The notes below the pieces were generated by a model. That model saw nothing but the letters and a program-made list of their open reading frames with translations, did no database searches and had not been told where the DNA came from. A program made the translations under genes and the position numbers. DNA of 64,000 bases, taken from NCBI GenBank assembly GCA_963773665.1, contig CAVZBZ010000003.1, forward strand, positions 248,001-312,000. Direction: 5' to 3'. This document shows, in pieces, positions 45,720 to 54,448 of the stretch; within the stretch, counting starts at the first letter, position 1, and each line of letters opens with the position of its first letter. The stretch is from DATJLY01 sp963773665. Lineage in GTDB: Bacteria; Pseudomonadota; Alphaproteobacteria; ATCC43930; CGMCC-115725.

Positions 45720-46933
45720 ACGGAGATTCGAGCCGCAACATCCGCTTTCTCGCGCGCTCGGATCAGGGCGGCCGGCCGGACGGGGTGCAGTTCATGCTGC
45801 ACCGGTCGGGCTTCGGCTTCATCGGCCAGACCTATGCCGAGGGCGTCAGCGTGCTCGATCTGCGCGATCCCAAGAACCCCAAGCCGGCCGCGTTCATTCC
45901 CATGCCGGCCAACACGCGCGCGAGCCACATCCAGCTGCACGAGGATGTGCTGCTCGTCGTCAACGGGCCCAATCCGGCGAAGTCGCTCGTCTCGGCCGAC
46001 TATTTCACCAAGCCCCTGGCCGACACGCAGCGCCGCGATCTCGAATTCGCGGCCGGGCTGCGCGTCTATGATGTGTCGCGGCCCGAGAGCCCGCGCGAGA
46101 TCGGATTCATGCCGGTCAATGGGCTCGGCATCCATCGCATGTGGTATGTCGGCGGGCGCTATCTCTATTGCTCGGCGCATTTCGAGGGGTTCGTCGACCA
46201 CATCCTCGCGATCGTCGACATGCGCGAGCCGATGCGGCCCGAAATCGTCGGGCGCTGGTGGCACCCCGGCATGTGGCGCGCCGGCGGCGAGACGCCCACC
46301 TGGAAGGGGCGCTACGCGCTGCATCACGCGCTCGTCGCCGGCACGCTCGCCTATGGTGCTTGGCGCGACGGCGGCCTCACCGTCCATGACGTGAGCGATC
46401 CGGCGCGCCCCCGCCTTCTCGTCCATCGCAACTGGTCGCCGCCCTTCGGCGGCGGCACGCATTCGCCGCTGCCGCTGCCGGGGCGCAATCTTCTGGTCGT
46501 CGCCGACGAGGCGACCGCCGACAACTGCGCCGACGGCCGCAAATGCGTCTGGCTGTTCGACGTGCGCGAGCCGGCGAACCCCGTCAGCATCGCCACGATG
46601 CCGCAGCCGGCGGAGGCCGACTACTGCGCCAAGGGCGGCAAATTCGGGCCGCACAATCTGCACGAGAACCGGCCCGGCACCTTGCAGAGCGACAAGCTCG
46701 TCTTCGCCACCTGGTACAACGCGGGCGTGCGCGTCTTCGACATCGCCGATCCTTTTGCCCCGCGCGAAGTCGGACACTATGTCCCGCCCGCGCCCGAGCG
46801 CATGCTGCCGGAACAAGCCAAGCGCCCGCGCGTGATCCAGTCGTGCGACGTGCTGGTCGATGCGCGCGGCATCATGTACGTGACCGACACGAACGCCGGG
46901 CTTACCATTCTCGAATTCGACGGGGCGAGGTGA
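45716..46933 (+). CDS. LVIVD-repeat beta-propeller protein (cytoplasmic)
   Basis: 405 residues, no signal peptide, built from LVIVD-type blades: IGQTYAEGVSVLDLRDPKNP, LRVYDVSRPESPREIGFM, GGLTVHDVSDPARP, VWLFDVREPANPVSIA and VRVFDIADPFAPREVG. It has several His pairs (ALHHALV, GPHNLHE) and Cys residues that could bind metal. The function of LVIVD proteins is mostly unknown. It is encoded between two 2-hydroxyacid dehydrogenases and overlaps the first, suggesting a lactone or organic-acid role. It is related in fold to the propeller of the decaheme protein at 13379 but lacks hemes. Confidence 0.83.
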   Translation: MNGDSSRNIRFLARSDQGGRPDGVQFMLHRSGFGFIGQTYAEGVSVLDLRDPKNPKPAAFIPMPANTRASHIQLHEDVLLVVNGPNPAKSLVSADYFTKPLADTQRRDLEFAAGLRVYDVSRPESPREIGFMPVNGLGIHRMWYVGGRYLYCSAHFEGFVDHILAIVDMREPMRPEIVGRWWHPGMWRAGGETPTWKGRYALHHALVAGTLAYGAWRDGGLTVHDVSDPARPRLLVHRNWSPPFGGGTHSPLPLPGRNLLVVADEATADNCADGRKCVWLFDVREPANPVSIATMPQPAEADYCAKGGKFGPHNLHENRPGTLQSDKLVFATWYNAGVRVFDIADPFAPREVGHYVPPAPERMLPEQAKRPRVIQSCDVLVDARGIMYVTDTNAGLTILEFDGAR

Positions 46934-46936
46934 ACG

Positions 46937-48193
46937 ATGGATGCGAAGGCGCCGGCTTCAGTGGAGAACCGCAACCGCGGCGGGACCGGGGCCGAGGGGC
47001 TGCCGCCCGCCCATAAGCGCTATCCGACCATCGCCGATCTCCGGAAGCGCGCGCGGAGCCGCGTGCCGCGCTTCGCCTTCGACTTCGTCGATGGCGGCTG
47101 CGGCGAGAACGAGGTGCGCGACGGCAACCGCGTCGCGTTCGACGCGGTGAAGCTCGTGCCGCGCTATGGCCTCGGCCGCGAGGCGATCTCGACCGAAATC
47201 GAACTGTTCGGGCGGCGCTATGCCGCGCCCATCGGCATTTCGCCCATGGGCATGGGCGGGCTCTTGTGGCCCAAGGCCGAGCGCCACCTAGCGACCGGCG
47301 CGCAGGCGATGAACGTGCCCTATATCCTCTCGACTCCGGCGAGCGCGTCGATCGAGGAAATATCGAAGATCGCGCCCGGCGTGTTCTGGTTCCAGCTCTA
47401 CGGCGCGCCGCGCAACGACAACGCCATCACCTTCGACCTCGTGCGCCGGGCGGATGCGGCAGGCGCGCACGTGCTCGTCGTCACCATCGACACGCCGGTG
47501 CGCGCCAAGCGCCCGCAGGACTGGCGCAACAATCTCGCCGTGCCGTTCAAGCCCAATCTCAGCACCATTCTCGATGTCGCGAGATCGCCCTTGTGGCTTG
47601 CCGAGGTGCTGAAGAACGGCACGCCGTGTCCGGAGAATTTCCGCGCCTATGCCGGGCCCGGCGCGTCGAACGCCGAGGTGTCGGCATGCTCGTCGCGCGA
47701 GATTCGCGGCGGCTTCGCCTGGGAGACGGTGGAGCGGGTGCGCGAACTCTGGCCGCGCGCGCTCGTGGTGAAGGGCATCATCCATCCCGACGACGCGATG
47801 CGCGCGCTGTCGCTCGGCGCCGACGGCATCGTCGTCTCGAACCATGGCGGCCGTACGCTCGATGCAGCGCCCCCGTCCATCGACATGCTGCCGGCGATGG
47901 TGGAGCGCGTGGGCGCGCGCATGACCGTGCTCCTGGACAGCGGCATCCGCACCGGGCTCGACGCGGTGCGCGCGCTGGCGCTGGGCGCCAAATGCGTCTT
48001 CACCGGGCGCTCGTTCCTGTTCGGCGTAGCGGCCCTTGGCGCGCCGGGCGGGCAGCACGTCGTCGAGTTCTTCGCCGACGAGATCCGCATGGCGATGGGC
48101 CAGGTCGGCGCCCGCACCGTGGCGGCCTTGCCGCAGGTCACGGTGCTGCACCCCAATGCCCTGAAACTGCCGTTTTCGGGCGCGAACATCTGA
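46937..48193 (+). CDS. FMN-dependent alpha-hydroxy-acid oxidase/dehydrogenase
   Basis: 418 residues. An N-terminal extension precedes the FMN barrel: IGISPMGMGGLLWP, STPASASIEEIS, WFQLYGAPRND, the catalytic base and FMN region LVVKGIIHPDDA and VVSNHGGRTLDAAP, and LDSGIRTGLDAVRALALGA. This is the LldD/mandelate-dehydrogenase/glycolate-oxidase family, which oxidises L-2-hydroxy acids and passes electrons to quinone or oxygen. It completes the hydroxy-acid cluster starting at 44652. Confidence 0.9.
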   Translation: MDAKAPASVENRNRGGTGAEGLPPAHKRYPTIADLRKRARSRVPRFAFDFVDGGCGENEVRDGNRVAFDAVKLVPRYGLGREAISTEIELFGRRYAAPIGISPMGMGGLLWPKAERHLATGAQAMNVPYILSTPASASIEEISKIAPGVFWFQLYGAPRNDNAITFDLVRRADAAGAHVLVVTIDTPVRAKRPQDWRNNLAVPFKPNLSTILDVARSPLWLAEVLKNGTPCPENFRAYAGPGASNAEVSACSSREIRGGFAWETVERVRELWPRALVVKGIIHPDDAMRALSLGADGIVVSNHGGRTLDAAPPSIDMLPAMVERVGARMTVLLDSGIRTGLDAVRALALGAKCVFTGRSFLFGVAALGAPGGQHVVEFFADEIRMAMGQVGARTVAALPQVTVLHPNALKLPFSGANI

Positions 48194-48198
48194 CCGCG

Positions 48199-48981
48199 AT
48201 GGCAGCTTTTTCCGAAGACCGGGGCAGCAAGGTCCCGGAAGTCACACTCGTCTTCTGGATCGTCAAGATCGCGGCGACGACGCTCGGCGAGACCGGCGGC
48301 GACACCGTCACGATGACGATGAAGCTCGGCTACCTGACGGGGACCGCGATCTTTCTGTCGGCGCTCGCGGTGCTCGTCCTCTGGCAGATCGCGGCCAAGA
48401 AATTCCACCCCGTCCTCTATTGGGCGACGATCATCGCCTCGACCACGGCGGGGACGACGATGGCCGATTTCGCCGACCGCTCGCTCGGCATCGGCTACAC
48501 CGGCGGCTCCTCGCTTCTGTTCGTCTGCCTCATGGCGGTGCTGGGTGCGTGGTACTGGTCGCTCGGCTCGATCTCGGTCGAGACGGTCCGCCGGCCCAAG
48601 GTCGAGGCGTTCTACTGGGCGGCCATCACCTTCTCGCAGACCCTGGGCACCGCGCTCGGCGACTGGATGGCCGATAGCTCGGGCTTGGGATACGAGGGCG
48701 GCGCTGTGGTCTTCGCCGCCGGATTGGCGCTCGTCGCCGGAGCCTATTTCTGGACCAACGCGTCGCGGGTCCTGCTGTTCTGGGCGGCCTTCATCCTGAC
48801 GCGGCCGTTGGGCGCCACGGTCGGCGATTTCCTCGACAAGCCGCTCCGCGACGGCGGGCTCGCGCTGAGCCGCCCCATTGCCACGGCCGCGATCGCCGCC
48901 TTCATCGTCCTCTGCCTCCTCGTCCTGCCGCAACGCGCGGGCGGCCATCCGGGCGAGGCCAAGGTGCAGACGTGTCGATAG
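48199..48981 (+). CDS. Membrane protein built from four similar TM repeats (COG4705-like)
   Basis: 260 residues from the ATG at 48199, six bases after the FMN gene. About eight helices. A T-x-G-x-x-x-D motif recurs four times (TTLGETGGD, TTAGTTMAD, QTLGTALGD, RPLGATVGD), and two of the copies continue as SLGIGYTGG and GLGYEGG. Such internally repeated membrane proteins are conserved in proteobacteria, often annotated as uncharacterised or membrane-anchored. The acidic residues in helix-breaking motifs suggest ion coupling. Possible exporter or permease for the adjacent organic-acid pathway; not demonstrable here. Confidence 0.78.
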   Translation: MAAFSEDRGSKVPEVTLVFWIVKIAATTLGETGGDTVTMTMKLGYLTGTAIFLSALAVLVLWQIAAKKFHPVLYWATIIASTTAGTTMADFADRSLGIGYTGGSSLLFVCLMAVLGAWYWSLGSISVETVRRPKVEAFYWAAITFSQTLGTALGDWMADSSGLGYEGGAVVFAAGLALVAGAYFWTNASRVLLFWAAFILTRPLGATVGDFLDKPLRDGGLALSRPIATAAIAAFIVLCLLVLPQRAGGHPGEAKVQTCR

Positions 48982-49029
48982 GCTGGTGCAGGCCCTTTCC
49001 GAGGCCGCTCGTTAACCTATTTGTCTATG

Positions 49030-49734
49030 CTACTGCGATGAAGACGGAGATGTGCTGCCTGAAGACATCGACTCGCCTGATCCAATTTTCTCACTGGCCA
49101 GCTTCGCTAGATTTTTGAGAACAGAAATCATGATGTCCAACTGACCTTCGCCAATTGTAACGTCGAGCTGACCATGAGCCGCAGCGTTTCCCATCAGTAT
49201 TGTGCTACGCAACGCGTCGGCCTCCTCTGGCGTGATCCAACCTTCCGATGCCAGAGTCTCAATGACGCTCCGCAATTGCTGCGGTCTTTCCATGTTTGTT
49301 GCCAACAGGACGCGCGCGAGGGCTTCGAGCGTTGACCGCATTAGCAGGAGTGCTGTCAAGTATCGCCCATTCCTTCGAAGTTCCTCCACCTCATCAAGTG
49401 TACGCTGGATGGCCGTAAGCGGTACAGCCTGTATGTTCGGTTGAGTGGTACGGGGAGGCGAGTAATAGAATCGTACCTCCCACCCTGGGTGCTCGGAAAT
49501 CACTTTACGGAGTTGTTCAAATTGCTCTCGCGCTTCCGCGGACGACCGTTTCACTTCGATTATGATTTTTTTGTCTCCTTTAACGGCAAGCGCATCAGGG
49601 CGATAGCCCTGCAAAAATGAAGGCAAAGTTCGCTGTGAGGGCTCCACGTAAACGGTGAAGCCCTGGCTTTCATAATACTGAAGAGCGCTGTCAAGTAGCG
49701 CGGCTTCCGGGGCTTCTGCGAGATTAGCCATCAT
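49030..49734 (-). CDS. Restriction-endonuclease-like (AHJR type) protein with C-terminal HEPN-like helices
   Basis: 234 residues. The N-terminal half has a PD-(D/E)XK-like core (GYRPDALAV ... KIIIEVKRS) typical of AHJR-type nucleases; the C-terminal half is helical with TALLLMRSTLEALARVLL and MGNAAAHGQ, like HEPN-associated modules. Base composition is clearly more AT-rich than the flanks. Its start overlaps the RusA-like stop by four bases, so the two form a unit. Probably imported and possibly defensive; nuclease function is inferred from the D...EVK motif. Confidence 0.65.
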   Translation of the reverse strand: MMANLAEAPEAALLDSALQYYESQGFTVYVEPSQRTLPSFLQGYRPDALAVKGDKKIIIEVKRSSAEAREQFEQLRKVISEHPGWEVRFYYSPPRTTQPNIQAVPLTAIQRTLDEVEELRRNGRYLTALLLMRSTLEALARVLLATNMERPQQLRSVIETLASEGWITPEEADALRSTILMGNAAAHGQLDVTIGEGQLDIMISVLKNLAKLASEKIGSGESMSSGSTSPSSSQ

Positions 49735-50150
49735 TCCATCCCATCGAATGGGTCGTCGGATATCCGGACGTAGAGAACCGGTTCAGATCGGGAAAGCGCG
49801 TCAGCAAGCGTAGGGGTAGGGGATGCAAATTCGAAGATCCTTCCAGGCTCGAACTTCTGAACGATCAAGCGCTGAACCTGCCTGTCATCTCTATAAATGT
49901 GTTTGCTCATAGCATTCAGAATCGGCTGAACGATGTTATCGATGTCACCCTGCATTTCCGTTGCTGGAAAGTAATATAGCGTTACTGCCAGCGCACGCTC
50001 TGTCAAGAAGTGGCCTTCGGGCAGGAAAGGCCGAGATGCATCGACAATGCGTGTTTTCCACTGATCGATCGATTCCCTGCGCTTGGCTTGGCGCGAGACC
50101 GCCGTGCCCTCGACAATGAACTCCAACGGGAATGCAATCTCGACGCTCAC
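49731..50150 (-). CDS. RusA-like protein (Holliday-junction resolvase fold)
   Basis: I choose the GTG at 50150 (VSVEIAFPLEF), after a GAGGCGGG site; ATGs at 50168 and 50180 overlap the end of the GMC gene. About 139 residues. The acidic motif QGDIDNIVQPILNAM followed by YRDDRQVQRL resembles the RusA active site (D-x-D-N ... D-D-x-Q). Prophage RusA proteins resolve recombination junctions; no phage genes are nearby. AT-rich composition and tandem coupling to the AHJR protein indicate a transferred two-gene cassette. Confidence 0.7.
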   Translation of the reverse strand: MSVEIAFPLEFIVEGTAVSRQAKRRESIDQWKTRIVDASRPFLPEGHFLTERALAVTLYYFPATEMQGDIDNIVQPILNAMSKHIYRDDRQVQRLIVQKFEPGRIFEFASPTPTLADALSRSEPVLYVRISDDPFDGME

Positions 50151-50160
50151 TTCGCCCGCC

Positions 50161-51795
50161 TCACACATTGACGGGGGCAAGCGGCGCGCGGCCGCGGATC
50201 ATGTCGGCGGCTTTTTCGGCGATCATGATGACCGGCGCGTTGATGTTGCCGCCGACGAGGTCGGGCATGACCGAGGCATCGACCACGCGCAGCCGGTCGA
50301 TGCCGCGCACCTTGAGCTCGGGATCGACCACCGCGCTCTCGTCGTTCGCATCCCCCATCTTGCAGGTGCCGAGCGGGTGGAACACGGTCGCCGCGGTTTT
50401 CCGCACATGCGCGTCGAGCTCTGCGTCCGAGGCCGTGCCGAGCGGCGCCGTCTCGCGCGAGATGAAGCGCTCGAGCGGCTTTTGCGCGAACAATTCGCGC
50501 GCAAGGCGAATGCCGGCGCGAAGCGCCTTGCGATCGTTCTCGGCCGCGTAGAAATTGAGCTCGATCCGCATCGGCGCGCGCGGATCGGCAGAGGCAAGAC
50601 CGAGCCTGCCGCGGCTCTCAGGCCGGAGCAGCACGGGGCGCACGCCGAACCCGTCCTCGTAGGGCGCGCGGAACGGCGCCATATGCGGACCCGCGGTCGC
50701 GGGCGCCAGGCGGAACAGAAGCTGGATGTCCGGGATCTTGGCCTCGGGCGCGCATTTCAGATACGCCATCACCGTGTTGGGCACGCTCGCGAACATGCCC
50801 TTGCCGAAAAAATGCGCCTGCATGAGGCCGATGGCCGTGCGGTCGTAGCGCAGCGCCCGGTGCAGCGGCCCCGGCTCCGCGCGCAGGAAATCGACGTCGG
50901 CCGTGATGTGATCCTGAAGGTTCTTGCCGACGCCCGGCAGCGGCGCTTGCACGGCGATGCCGTGGCGGCGCAATTCCTCGGGATCGCCGATGCCGGACAG
51001 CATCAGAAGCTGCGGCGAATTGATCGAGCCGCCGGCGAGGATCACCTCGCGCGCGGCGTGCGCCACCTTGCTTTCGCCGCGCTGCTCGTATGCGATGCCG
51101 GCGGCGCGCCCGTTCTCGACGACGATCCTGGTCGCGTGCGCGTTCACCTCGACCTTAAGGTTGGGGCGCATCAGCGCCGGGCGGAGATATGCCACCGCGG
51201 CGCTGCACCGCCTTCCGTTGCGGATGGTCGATTGCGTGCGGCAGAATCCTTCCTGACGCGCGCCGTTATAGTCCGGCGTCGAAGGATGGCCTGCCGCAAC
51301 GCCCGCCTCCAAAAACGCATCGGCGAGCGGATCGGCAAGGTATGGCATCGAGGTCGTAAGCGGCCCGTCGCCGCCGCGATAGGAGTCGGGCCCGCCTTGC
51401 CAATTCTCCTGCCGCCGGAAATAGGGCAGCACGTGCGCATAGGACCAGTGCGGCAGGCCCATCCCGGCCCAGCGCTCATAATCGCCGCGATGGCCGCGCA
51501 CATACGCCATGGCGTTGATCGAGGACGAGCCGCCGATGACCTTGCCGCGATAGATCGGAATGCGCTGTCCGGCGAGCGTCGCCTCGGGCTCGGTCGAATA
51601 GTTCCAGTCGTGGCGGCGCTCGATCGCGTTGCGGCCCCACAGGATCGGGATCGAGATCAGAGGATCGCTGTCCCATCCGCCCGCCTCGAGCAGCAGGACG
51701 CGCGCGTTCGGGTCCTCGGTGAGCCGGTTCGCGAGCGTGCACCCGGCCGAGCCCGCGCCGACGATCACGTAGTCGTAGGTCCTGTCCTCCGCCAT
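50161..51795 (-). CDS. GMC-family oxidoreductase (choline-dehydrogenase-like)
   Basis: 544 residues. FAD motif VIVGAGSAGCTLANRL, ribityl-side LLLEAGG, GGSSSINAMAYVRG, and the C-terminal active site ATVFHPLGTCKMG with NINAPVIMIAEKAAD. GMC enzymes oxidise alcohols or polyols; this subgroup includes choline and alkane-alcohol dehydrogenases. No signal peptide. It starts a leftward run that leads directly into the AT-rich cassette. The specific substrate is unknown. Confidence 0.9.
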   Translation of the reverse strand: MAEDRTYDYVIVGAGSAGCTLANRLTEDPNARVLLLEAGGWDSDPLISIPILWGRNAIERRHDWNYSTEPEATLAGQRIPIYRGKVIGGSSSINAMAYVRGHRGDYERWAGMGLPHWSYAHVLPYFRRQENWQGGPDSYRGGDGPLTTSMPYLADPLADAFLEAGVAAGHPSTPDYNGARQEGFCRTQSTIRNGRRCSAAVAYLRPALMRPNLKVEVNAHATRIVVENGRAAGIAYEQRGESKVAHAAREVILAGGSINSPQLLMLSGIGDPEELRRHGIAVQAPLPGVGKNLQDHITADVDFLRAEPGPLHRALRYDRTAIGLMQAHFFGKGMFASVPNTVMAYLKCAPEAKIPDIQLLFRLAPATAGPHMAPFRAPYEDGFGVRPVLLRPESRGRLGLASADPRAPMRIELNFYAAENDRKALRAGIRLARELFAQKPLERFISRETAPLGTASDAELDAHVRKTAATVFHPLGTCKMGDANDESAVVDPELKVRGIDRLRVVDASVMPDLVGGNINAPVIMIAEKAADMIRGRAPLAPVNV

Positions 51796-51826
51796 CCCGC
51801 GCCCCCGAAATTCCGCCCGTTAAGCT

Positions 51827-51893
51827 GTCATTGCGAGCGCAGCGACGCAATCCCCTGGCGATTGCTTCGTCGCCTTCGGCTCCTCGCAATGAC
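51827..51893. repeat. Palindromic intergenic repeat (TCATTGCGAG type)
   Basis: GTCATTGCGAG at the left and CTCGCAATGAC at the right are perfect reverse complements; inner arms (CGACGCAATC / GATTGCTTCGTCG) pair imperfectly. This is a widespread short palindromic element in alphaproteobacteria, found between genes. It separates the GMC gene from the small secreted protein. Confidence 0.75.
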
Positions 51894-51921
51894 GGCGAAG
51901 GGGGAGGGGGCGAACCGCGCG

Positions 51922-52251
51922 TTACGTCTCCGACGCGCGCACGAAGCACATGATGCCGCGCGCGGGCGTCCAGCACACGACCGCGCGCCCCGTGGGATTG
52001 TCGGTGCGCTGCAGCACCTTGTCATCCGGCACGACGAGCCATTGGCCGTCGATCAGCGCCTCGTAGCTGTCGCCGTCGGTGCGGTAATCGGTGGTGCGGC
52101 AGTCCGCGAGCGAACAGCACGAGACCCCGCTGCCGGGCTGGCGCAGGCTCTGGAACCACGGGGCAAGCGTGTAATCGGCGTCCTTGGGCGGCTCGGCGAT
52201 GGCGCCCGCGGCGAGCAGCAGGCCCGCGGCACTGAAAAGGAATTGCATCAT
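51922..52251 (-). CDS. Small secreted cysteine-containing protein
   Basis: 109 residues: signal peptide MMQFLFSAAGLLLAAGAIA, then a mature domain with SCCSLADC and further cysteines (VVCWTP, MCFVRA), and the conserved phrase WLVVPDDKVL. Proteins of this pattern are common hypothetical secreted proteins of alphaproteobacteria, with likely disulfides. No link to a neighbouring pathway is visible. Confidence 0.75.
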   Translation of the reverse strand: MMQFLFSAAGLLLAAGAIAEPPKDADYTLAPWFQSLRQPGSGVSCCSLADCRTTDYRTDGDSYEALIDGQWLVVPDDKVLQRTDNPTGRAVVCWTPARGIMCFVRASET

Positions 52252-52453
52252 AGCTCAGACCTCGACCCCATTGCCGCGAGAACGCTTTCCCTGGCCTCTT
52301 GGTGCCAGCGGAAATCGGTCGGCACGTCGCGCCGCGACGATGCGGCGCATTTTGTTGCGGTGGCGTCTCTTGCTACAAACTCTTGGGCTGGAAGCGCCGA
52401 GACTTGGCTCGCCGCTTCGCCGCGCCCATATTTTGAATTAAAGTTTTGCGGCC

Positions 52454-53716
52454 ATGACCTTATCCGAGTGGACAGTGCAGGCGGCGCGCGAGGTGCTCGA
52501 CGGGCGGCGCCCGGGTTGGCGCGGCTACGCGGCGTTTGCCGGTCCGGCCGTCGTGGCCTCGATCGCCTATGTCGACCCGGGCAATTTCGCGACCAACATC
52601 CAGGCCGGCGCGCGCTACGGCTACGAACTGCTCTGGGTCGTGCTCCTCGCCAATCTCATCGCCATGCTGTTCCAGGCGCTTTCCGCCAAGCTCGGCATCG
52701 TCACCGGCCGCAATCTCGCCGAGCTGTGCCGCGAGCGGTTCTCGCGGCGCGTTTCGCTCGCCATGTGGGTCGTGAGCGAGATCGCCGCGATGGCGACCGA
52801 CCTCGCCGAGTTTTTGGGCGGCGCGATCGGCCTCTCGCTGCTCTTCGGCCTGCCGCTGCTCGCAGGGATGGCGATCACGGCGGTCATCGTCTACGGCATC
52901 CTCATGTTCGACCGCTACGGCTTCCGGCCGGTCGAGCTCATCATCGGCGGCCTCGTTGCGACCATCGCGCTCTGCTACCTCGTCGAGCTGTTCATCGTGC
53001 CGATCGATTGGGGCTCGGCCGCGCTGCATTCGGTGGTGCCGGCGATCCCGGACAGGGACGCGCTGCTGCTCGCGGTCGGCATCATCGGCGCGACCGTCAT
53101 GCCGCACGCGGTCTATCTTCATTCCGGGCTCACCCAGGCGCGCATTCCGCCGCGCAACGACACCGAGAAGCGGCGCATCGTGCGCATCTCGAACCACGAG
53201 GTGATCGTCGCGCTGGCGATCGCCGGGCTCGTCAACATGGCCATGGTCGTGATGGCGTCGGGCGCCTTCCATGCGGGCTTGAGCGACGTGGCCGAGATCG
53301 AGACCGCGTATCACACGCTGACGCCGCTCTTGGGCGCCGCGGCGGCGACCGTGTTCCTCATCTCGCTGCTCGCCTCGGGCGTCTCCAGCTCGACGGTCGG
53401 CACGCTCGCTGGCCAGATGATCATGCAGGGCTTCGTCGGCTTCACCATCCCGGTCTGGGTCCGGCGGGTCGTGACGATGGTGCCGGCCTTCATCGTCGTG
53501 GCAATGGGCGCCGACGCGACGAGCGCGCTCGTCATGAGCCAGGTGGTGCTGAGCCTCGCCCTGCCGCTGCCGATGGTGGCGCTTCTCCTGTTCACGCGGC
53601 GGGCCGACATCATGGGCTCCTTCGCCAACAGCAGGCTCACCCACGGCGCGGCGGTGATCGGCACGGTCGCGGTGCTGGCGCTCAACCTGTTCCTGATCCT
53701 CGCGGAGCTCGGTTGA
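52454..53716 (+). CDS. mntH: Nramp-family divalent metal transporter (MntH-like)
   Basis: 420 residues, about 11 helices. Nramp signatures: SIAYVDPGNFATNIQAG in helix 1 (metal-coordinating Asp and Asn) and ATVMPHAVYLHSGL in helix 6 (Met and His pair). It imports Mn2+ or Fe2+ with protons. The 200-base gap before it may hold a metal-responsive operator, but I found no clear MntR or Fur box. The downstream phosphatase follows by 40 bases. Confidence 0.92.
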   Translation: MTLSEWTVQAAREVLDGRRPGWRGYAAFAGPAVVASIAYVDPGNFATNIQAGARYGYELLWVVLLANLIAMLFQALSAKLGIVTGRNLAELCRERFSRRVSLAMWVVSEIAAMATDLAEFLGGAIGLSLLFGLPLLAGMAITAVIVYGILMFDRYGFRPVELIIGGLVATIALCYLVELFIVPIDWGSAALHSVVPAIPDRDALLLAVGIIGATVMPHAVYLHSGLTQARIPPRNDTEKRRIVRISNHEVIVALAIAGLVNMAMVVMASGAFHAGLSDVAEIETAYHTLTPLLGAAAATVFLISLLASGVSSSTVGTLAGQMIMQGFVGFTIPVWVRRVVTMVPAFIVVAMGADATSALVMSQVVLSLALPLPMVALLLFTRRADIMGSFANSRLTHGAAVIGTVAVLALNLFLILAELG

Positions 53717-53756
53717 GCGTGGAACGCGGCGGACGCAGGGTCGGTTTGTAGGACGC

Positions 53757-54434
53757 ATGCTCTTCAGGGCGCTCGCCACCGATTATGACGGCACGCTCGC
53801 GGCCGATGGCGTCGTGAGCGAAAGCGCCATCGCGGCGCTCGAAAAGGTGCGCCGTTCCGGCCGAAAGCTCATCCTCGTCACCGGCCGCGAACTGGGCGAT
53901 CTCGGCACGGTGTTCGCGCGCTTCGATCTGTTCGACCGGATCGTCGCCGAGAACGGCGCGCTCGTCCACCGCCCGGCGACCGGCGAGACCGAGACCTTGG
54001 CGGCACCGCCGCCTGCTGCGTTCGTGGCCGCGCTCGAGCAGCGCGGCGTGACGCCGCTCGCGATCGGGCGCGTCATCGTCGCCACGCGCGAGCCCTACGC
54101 CCACGACGTGCTCGAGGCGATTCGCGCGCTCGGCCTCGAATTGCAGATCATCTTCAACAAGGGCGCGGTGATGGTGCTGCCGCCGGGCGTCAACAAGGCG
54201 AGCGGGCTTGCGGCGGCGCTCAGGGAGCTCGCGCTCGACCCGCGCCACGTCGTCGCGGTCGGCGATGCCGAGAACGATCATGCCTTTCTCGGCGCGTGCG
54301 GCCGCGGCGTCGCGGTCGCGAACGCGCTGCCGATGCTCAAGGCGGCAGCCGACTGGGTGACTTCAGGCGCGCGCTGCGAGGGCGTGGTCGAGCTTGCCGA
54401 GCGGCTCGTCCGATCCGATCTCGCCGGCCTCTAG
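53757..54434 (+). CDS. HAD-superfamily phosphatase (Cof/type IIB-like)
   Basis: 225 residues. HAD motif I ATDYDGTLA, motif II LVTGREL, motif III Lys (NKASGLAAAL) and motif IV GDAENDHAFL. A cap domain of IIB type sits between. Members dephosphorylate sugar phosphates, phosphoglycolate or mannosyl compounds; the substrate is unknown. It runs in the same direction as mntH and ends convergently with the MlaC-like gene (14-base gap). Confidence 0.88.
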   Translation: MLFRALATDYDGTLAADGVVSESAIAALEKVRRSGRKLILVTGRELGDLGTVFARFDLFDRIVAENGALVHRPATGETETLAAPPPAAFVAALEQRGVTPLAIGRVIVATREPYAHDVLEAIRALGLELQIIFNKGAVMVLPPGVNKASGLAAALRELALDPRHVVAVGDAENDHAFLGACGRGVAVANALPMLKAAADWVTSGARCEGVVELAERLVRSDLAGL

Positions 54435-54448
54435 CCGCTCCGCCCGGA

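Noticed and set aside
52252..52453. MntR or Fur operator upstream of the Nramp gene
   Set aside because: The gap is AT-rich just before the start but shows no convincing palindrome of either type.
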